This document shows positions 5,284 through 8,671 of a stretch of 8,671 nucleotides of DNA, one piece after another. The stretch lies in contig JAEXAZ010000266.1 in the NCBI GenBank assembly GCA_023394255.1, forward strand, positions 1 through 8,671, read 5' to 3'. Below the pieces are notes generated by a model that was not told the origin of the DNA, ran no database searches, and saw nothing but the letters and a program-made list of their open reading frames with translations. Source of the DNA: Bacillota bacterium (GTDB taxonomy: Bacteria; Bacillota; Clostridia; Oscillospirales; Ruminococcaceae). How positions within the stretch are numbered: the stretch's first letter is position 1; each line of letters begins with the position of its first letter. A program made the translations under genes and the position numbers.

Positions 5284-5813
5284 TGCAGCGAATCCTTTAA
5301 TATCTGCGCTCGTCGACGGCTGGTCAGCACCTCAACCAGCTTCAGGCCAAACTCCACCGATACGCCGGGGCCTTTCGCGGTAATAATGTGCCCGTCCACA
5401 CAGACAGGTTCTTCTGACAGCACAGCGCCCGCCAGCTGTTCTTCATAGCCGGGGAAACACGTCGCACGCCGGCCAGCCAGCAGCCCCTTGTGTCCCAATA
5501 TGGACGGCGCGGCACAGATCGCCCCAATCCACTTATCGTTCTGCACACAACCATCGACAGCGGTCTGAACCGCCTCCGATTTTTCCAGCGACAGCGTTCC
5601 GGGCATCCCCCCGGGAAGGACAATCATATCGAGTCCTTCCGGCGAAATATCATCATCCACAAGATCGCAGCGCACTGTAATTCCGTGTGAACCCGTAATT
5701 TCCCGTTTTCCAATACCCACGGTCTGAACCGGAAGTTCAGCCCGGCGCAGCAGATCTACCGGCGTCAATGCTTCAATCTCTTCGAACCCCTGACCTAGAA
5801 ACACATAAATCAT
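5271..5813 (-). CDS. DJ-1/PfpI family protein (YajL-like)
   Basis: The 180-residue protein has the flavodoxin-like DJ-1 fold pattern. The start MIYVFLGQGFEEIEALTPVD places E14 where human DJ-1 has E18. DMIVLPGGMPG (62-72) follows, then the nucleophile elbow GAICAAPSIL (97-106) with C100 as the reactive cysteine. ITAKGPGVSVEFGL (143-156) corresponds to the usual TSRGPGT motif, with Lys in place of Arg or Gln. FPGYEE (119-124) is common in bacterial members. Relatives have been described as chaperones, deglycases or glyoxalases, and these roles are disputed; protection against reactive carbonyls or oxidative stress is the safest general statement. AAGGAGGG lies 8 nt before the ATG. It follows the GNAT gene by 21 nt and overlaps the cyclo-ligase gene. 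No PfpI protease activity is implied. Confidence 0.9.
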   Translation of the reverse strand: MIYVFLGQGFEEIEALTPVDLLRRAELPVQTVGIGKREITGSHGITVRCDLVDDDISPEGLDMIVLPGGMPGTLSLEKSEAVQTAVDGCVQNDKWIGAICAAPSILGHKGLLAGRRATCFPGYEEQLAGAVLSEEPVCVDGHIITAKGPGVSVEFGLKLVEVLTSRRRAQILKDSLQCGE

Positions 5814-5834
5814 CGCGGAAGCCCTCCTTCTCGT

Positions 5835-6713
5835 TCAATCCAGCACAAGGCTGATATAGGGTGCGGCGCCTCCCGCACGGTAAACACGCTCCCGCGCGTC
5901 CGCGTCGTACCAGCACGCGGCTCCGGACGCCGCCTTTTTAAGCGGATAGGGCGAACGCATATCCATAGGAAGCCGCAGATGATATTCGTCCGCGCTGAAT
6001 TTCTGCTGGAGGACAGCCAGCGCCGTTTCCACAGACATCCCGTCCACGGCAAGCTCTTTGAGCAGGACAGACCCGCCGCGGTTGTGGCAGACGGCCACTG
6101 CGTGCGAAGCGTCGCCGGTAGCCAGTGTCAGCGTTTCCCCGCCGTTAAAGGCGGTTTCCGCCATCCGGTAGGCCAGGGAATCGCCGTCCCACCGCACAAA
6201 CATGGTGCGTCCGGCAAAGGCCCGTTCCCTGATCTCCATAAATTCCTGCACGGTGGTGTCGGTAATGACAAAGCTGCCTTCAAATTCCGGGATGCGGGCG
6301 CGCTCCACGATCGCCTGCCCCGAATAAAATTCCGCGGAAAACCCTCGTTTGCCGTAAAAATTATATAGCTGCGCGGAAGCCGGAACCAGGACAGAAAGCT
6401 TTACCCCCTGCTCCCTGAGGTATTTATGCACATATTCGATCAGCCTGGTGCTCAGCCCCCGCCCCCGGTAGCTTTGCTTTGTTGCCACTGCGTAAATATA
6501 TCTGGCGGGCATGATTCCCGCCTGTGTCACCACCGTCATCGGAAGCAGCGACAGCATGGAAACCGGATGCTCGCCGTCCATAAATACCAGCATATGGCGC
6601 GAAAGATCGTATCCGCTGAAATACAGGTCGATATATTGGTTACTGTCCCCGAAACACTCTTTCCAGAGTTCACGGAGTTCCCCGCGCATGGACTCTTCTG
6701 CAAATTGTATCAC
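5835..6713 (-). CDS. GNAT-family N-acetyltransferase (Eis-like N-terminal half), substrate unknown
   Basis: The 292-residue protein carries an acetyl-CoA-binding GNAT core in its first half. YIYAVATKQSYRGRGLSTRL (72-91) includes the Q80-x-x-R-G-R-G-L pyrophosphate-binding motif, and VPASAQLYNFYGKRGF (110-125) is the typical motif B region with its Tyr and the closing GF. Residues 145-292 show no strong motif but may be a second, degenerate GNAT-like domain, as in Eis-type proteins, although there is no room for the SCP2-like end of full Eis. The start is GTG at 6713 because GGAGGAGG lies just 7 nt upstream; the ATG at residue 9 has no such site. It sits 32 nt after the DUF2156 gene and 21 nt before the DJ-1 gene. 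The acceptor substrate cannot be read from sequence. Confidence 0.85.
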   Translation of the reverse strand: MIQFAEESMRGELRELWKECFGDSNQYIDLYFSGYDLSRHMLVFMDGEHPVSMLSLLPMTVVTQAGIMPARYIYAVATKQSYRGRGLSTRLIEYVHKYLREQGVKLSVLVPASAQLYNFYGKRGFSAEFYSGQAIVERARIPEFEGSFVITDTTVQEFMEIRERAFAGRTMFVRWDGDSLAYRMAETAFNGGETLTLATGDASHAVAVCHNRGGSVLLKELAVDGMSVETALAVLQQKFSADEYHLRLPMDMRSPYPLKKAASGAACWYDADARERVYRAGGAAPYISLVLD

Positions 6714-6745
6714 TTCTGAGCCTCCTCCGGTTGCACTGAATTTTA

Positions 6746-7648
6746 TTATCTTTCCGTCAGCGAGAATTTTTCCAGGAGGATCGCCGGCTTATAAGACAGC
6801 TTTGCCTTTCGGAGCCCCTCGTCGCCGACATCGTCCTCCCGGTTGACATATTGGAACTTTTCGCAGTTATGGGATACAAACTGCTGGTTAATCATCGGGT
6901 AGGCACCCGCTATCTCATGGAATGCTTTTTCAATGTGCACGATAAACGTATCGGAATTAAGCGGACACCCCATCGTAAAGGCGACGATCTCGCCCTCCAG
7001 CCTCAGCAAACCGCCCGACAGGCCAAGGGCCTGAAAATTGTTAAAGCAGTTGCGCACCGCGCAGGCCTCCTCCGCCAGATCCGGATCATCCCCGCAGCCG
7101 TACTCTTCACACCAGCGCACATTCATCTTCCAGCATTCATCAATATTATCGCCCGTAATCGCCTCATAACTCCAGGCGCCCTCATGCTCCGTCTGGAAAC
7201 GGTTAATAAAGTTGCGCTTGGAATGCAGTTTCTTTCCGGCGAGTGTGATCAGCGCCTTGCTCTCATAGATATAGTCAAAGGAATCCCTGACCTCTGTAAA
7301 TTCAAAGGTGTCGGGATAAAGCATCTCAAGAAGCGCGCGGTTTTCCTTTGTGACCGCGTGCATCCGGAACGGATCGCCCCGCCGGTCCGCGTCACGGCGC
7401 AGTTCCTCAATCACCGGCTTAATGTCGCCGCTCCCGGAAGGAAACAGGTAGCTGGGCCGATGGGTCTCGTCCTGCCTTGAGGAATGGACCACATAATACT
7501 GGTCCACCCGGGCAATCTCGACACCATACAGCTTCCGGTAGATAAAATTGTTTGAAAAGGTATATTCACTGCCCCGCTGGTCCCCCATTGCAAGAAGCGT
7601 TTCAACCCACGTTTTGTCGCTCAGTTCTATTCTTTTAAAATCCAGCAT
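6746..7648 (-). CDS. DUF2156 / LPG-synthase-C-like protein
   Basis: This 300-residue protein matches the DUF2156 family, whose two-lobed GNAT-like fold is shared with the C-terminal domain of MprF, the lysyl-phosphatidylglycerol synthase. The diagnostic stretches are LAGKKLHSKRNFINRF (136-151), AFTMGCPL (223-230) and YVNREDDVGDEGLRKAK (267-283). Stand-alone members have no membrane span, as here, so it should be cytoplasmic. By fold analogy it could transfer an aminoacyl group from charged tRNA, but the acceptor is unknown and activity has not been shown for most stand-alone members. AGAGGA lies 6 nt before the ATG. It lies 22 nt downstream of tmk and directly before a GNAT gene, so two GNAT-fold proteins are made together. 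No truncation is seen. Confidence 0.87.
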   Translation of the reverse strand: MLDFKRIELSDKTWVETLLAMGDQRGSEYTFSNNFIYRKLYGVEIARVDQYYVVHSSRQDETHRPSYLFPSGSGDIKPVIEELRRDADRRGDPFRMHAVTKENRALLEMLYPDTFEFTEVRDSFDYIYESKALITLAGKKLHSKRNFINRFQTEHEGAWSYEAITGDNIDECWKMNVRWCEEYGCGDDPDLAEEACAVRNCFNNFQALGLSGGLLRLEGEIVAFTMGCPLNSDTFIVHIEKAFHEIAGAYPMINQQFVSHNCEKFQYVNREDDVGDEGLRKAKLSYKPAILLEKFSLTER

Positions 7649-7670
7649 AAAAAGTCCTCTCGAATTTTTG

Positions 7671-8330
7671 TCAAATTTGTCCTGCCGCCTGATAAACCTG
7701 TTCAGCTATCAGGCCGACATCAAAGGCCACGCTTTCATCTGAACAGTGCACCACCCGCCAATGGAATTTCTGCGCGGCGTAAAGCGCGCAGGTGCGGCAG
7801 CGCGCCATATAATCCAGATTGGCCTCATGGATATCTTTTTTGCTCTCATCGCCATGGTAGCGCAACGAGAGCAGTTTTTTGGAAACATCGGGATGCATGT
7901 CCAGATAGACTACTAAATCCGGGCGCGGCAGCCCCAGCTTCTGATATTCAAAATCCTCCAGCCACGCCGCAAATCTGTCCCACTCCTCCATCGGCAGCTT
8001 GGACATCTGATGCACCAGGTTGGATGTCGTGTAACGGTCAGCTAACATAGTATATCCGGAAAGGTACTCTTTTCTCCAGAACTGATTGTAGCTGGCATAA
8101 CGGTCAACCGCATAAAAGCTGGATGCCGCGTAAGCGGAGACCTCGTCCGCCTGCCCGAAATCCCCGCCAAGATACTGTTTCACAAGCGCGGAAGAAGGCT
8201 GGCTGTAATCCGGGAAACTGATTGCGCGCACCTGTTTTCCTTCCCGCCGAAGCCGTTCCTCCAGCAGGCCGGCCTGTGTCTGCTTTCCGGAACCGTCCAA
8301 CCCGTCAATGACAATCAGTTTGCCGCTCAT
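7671..8330 (-). CDS. tmk: dTMP kinase (thymidylate kinase), clostridial type
   Basis: The enzyme phosphorylates dTMP to dTDP with ATP, the step after ThyX. The 219-residue sequence has the P-loop [12 protein letters not shown] (8-19), the substrate-pocket segment [12 protein letters not shown] (70-81), the ADRYTTSN motif (97-104) and the lid [14 protein letters not shown] (156-169). Position 17, right after the P-loop lysine, is Gln instead of the usual Thr/Ser, with Thr at 18; I recall this pattern in related Clostridia, so it is probably a lineage trait and not damage. The start codon overlaps the thyX stop as ATGA (8327-8330), and AGGGGG lies 7 nt upstream inside thyX, so translation is likely coupled. 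A broader deoxynucleoside monophosphate kinase role is the main alternative. Confidence 0.93.
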   Translation of the reverse strand: MSGKLIVIDGLDGSGKQTQAGLLEERLRREGKQVRAISFPDYSQPSSALVKQYLGGDFGQADEVSAYAASSFYAVDRYASYNQFWRKEYLSGYTMLADRYTTSNLVHQMSKLPMEEWDRFAAWLEDFEYQKLGLPRPDLVVYLDMHPDVSKKLLSLRYHGDESKKDIHEANLDYMARCRTCALYAAQKFHWRVVHCSDESVAFDVGLIAEQVYQAAGQI

Positions 8331-8671
8331 TCGGCCGCCCCCTGTTTCAGACGCCTGATCAGTTCCCGCATCTCCTGCGGTTTTCCGCAGGACATTTTCC
8401 CTTCCGTACAGGCCCCGCGCACACAGGGAGGCCCGGCTTTGGAAAACAGAGAGGGGGCAACCGCGCTAACCAGCGCGAGCATCTGGTCGGCGACCTCACG
8501 GATTTCCCACTGCGCCCGGTTGCAGCAGCGGTGCCGGAAAAAATTCAGCAGGCTGCGGGCGTTCATGGTGACCACCATCTTTGTATCACAGGCGTTGGGG
8601 AGCACGAAACGCGCGTCCTCAATCGCCTGCTTTTCCGCAAGGCGCGCAGCCGCCTTTTCCTCTTTTCCCTG
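8327..8671 (-). CDS. thyX: FAD-dependent thymidylate synthase ThyX, C-terminal 114 residues; 5' end outside window
   Basis: ThyX methylates dUMP to dTMP using methylene-THF, NADPH and FAD. Only the C-terminal part is present. It begins inside the helix before [14 protein letters not shown] (residues 19-32 of the fragment), which leads to [16 protein letters not shown] and then [11 protein letters not shown] (48-58), the dUMP/FAD-binding helix. In the well-studied T. maritima enzyme the corresponding stretch reads RADSHAQWEI. The tail contains three more cysteines in [13 protein letters not shown] (83-95), an extension I associate with clostridial ThyX; metal binding there is a guess. A thyX gene usually implies that a classical ThyA is absent, which this window cannot confirm. 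The stop overlaps the tmk start by four bases. Confidence 0.92.
   Translation of the reverse strand, partial: QGKEEKAAARLAEKQAIEDARFVLPNACDTKMVVTMNARSLLNFFRHRCCNRAQWEIREVADQMLALVSAVAPSLFSKAGPPCVRGACTEGKMSCGKPQEMRELIRRLKQGAAE

Noticed and set aside
1..8671. Search for mobile elements, CRISPR arrays, tRNA/rRNA genes, toxin-antitoxin or defence modules
   Set aside because: No transposase, integrase, regularly spaced repeats, tRNA-like folds or defence-type proteins were seen on either strand. The window reads as stable core chromosome.

Overview
The window looks like ordinary chromosome from a spore-forming, anaerobic Gram-positive bacterium of the Clostridia, probably an Oscillospirales/Ruminococcaceae-type gut organism. 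The grounds are the protein variants: a ThyX with [11 protein letters not shown] and a Cys-rich tail, a dTMP kinase with GKQT and RYHGDES motifs, the mltG-U32 pairing, strong AGGAGG-type ribosome binding sites, and two small genes with sporulation-type promoter candidates. The placement rests on recalled family patterns, not on a search.

Nearly all genes lie on the minus strand, so they read from the right edge to the left. The first cluster (8671 to 4681) is thyX (5' end outside the window), tmk, a DUF2156 protein, a GNAT acetyltransferase, a DJ-1/PfpI protein and 5-formyltetrahydrofolate cyclo-ligase. Gaps are 32 nt or less, with overlaps at thyX/tmk and DJ-1/cyclo-ligase, so this is probably one transcript. 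ThyX and Tmk are consecutive steps from dUMP to dTDP. The cyclo-ligase returns stored 5-formyl-THF to the one-carbon pool that ThyX draws on. The cluster ends in a 16-bp hairpin at 4640-4680.

The second cluster (4336 to 706) has its own sigma-A-like promoter and encodes MltG (septal/lateral peptidoglycan glycan-strand cleavage), a U32 protein of the tRNA wobble-hydroxylation type, and YebC (translation-associated). It ends in a long hairpin at 662-704. A third minus-strand unit at the left edge is the first 90 codons of a cation diffusion facilitator, with a clear sigma-A promoter (TTGACG-17-TAGAAT) and a TM2 site resembling Mn2+-type CDFs.

The only plus-strand genes I support are two small ones: a 56-residue protein (435-605) and a 51-residue Cys/Gly-rich single-span membrane peptide (4459-4614). 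Each sits alone, faces the 3' end of a minus-strand operon, and shares that operon's hairpin. The first has a near-consensus sigma-G promoter (TAAATA-17-CATACTA). The second has a sigma-K-like arrangement (AACC-16-CATAgaaTG). The most interesting reading is that two sporulation-stage small proteins are tucked convergently against housekeeping operons.

I see no mobile element, CRISPR array, tRNA/rRNA, phage gene or defence system, and nothing that amounts to an unmistakable new system. Less-explained content is confined to the small genes, the adjacent DUF2156/GNAT pair, and several family-specific residue patterns.
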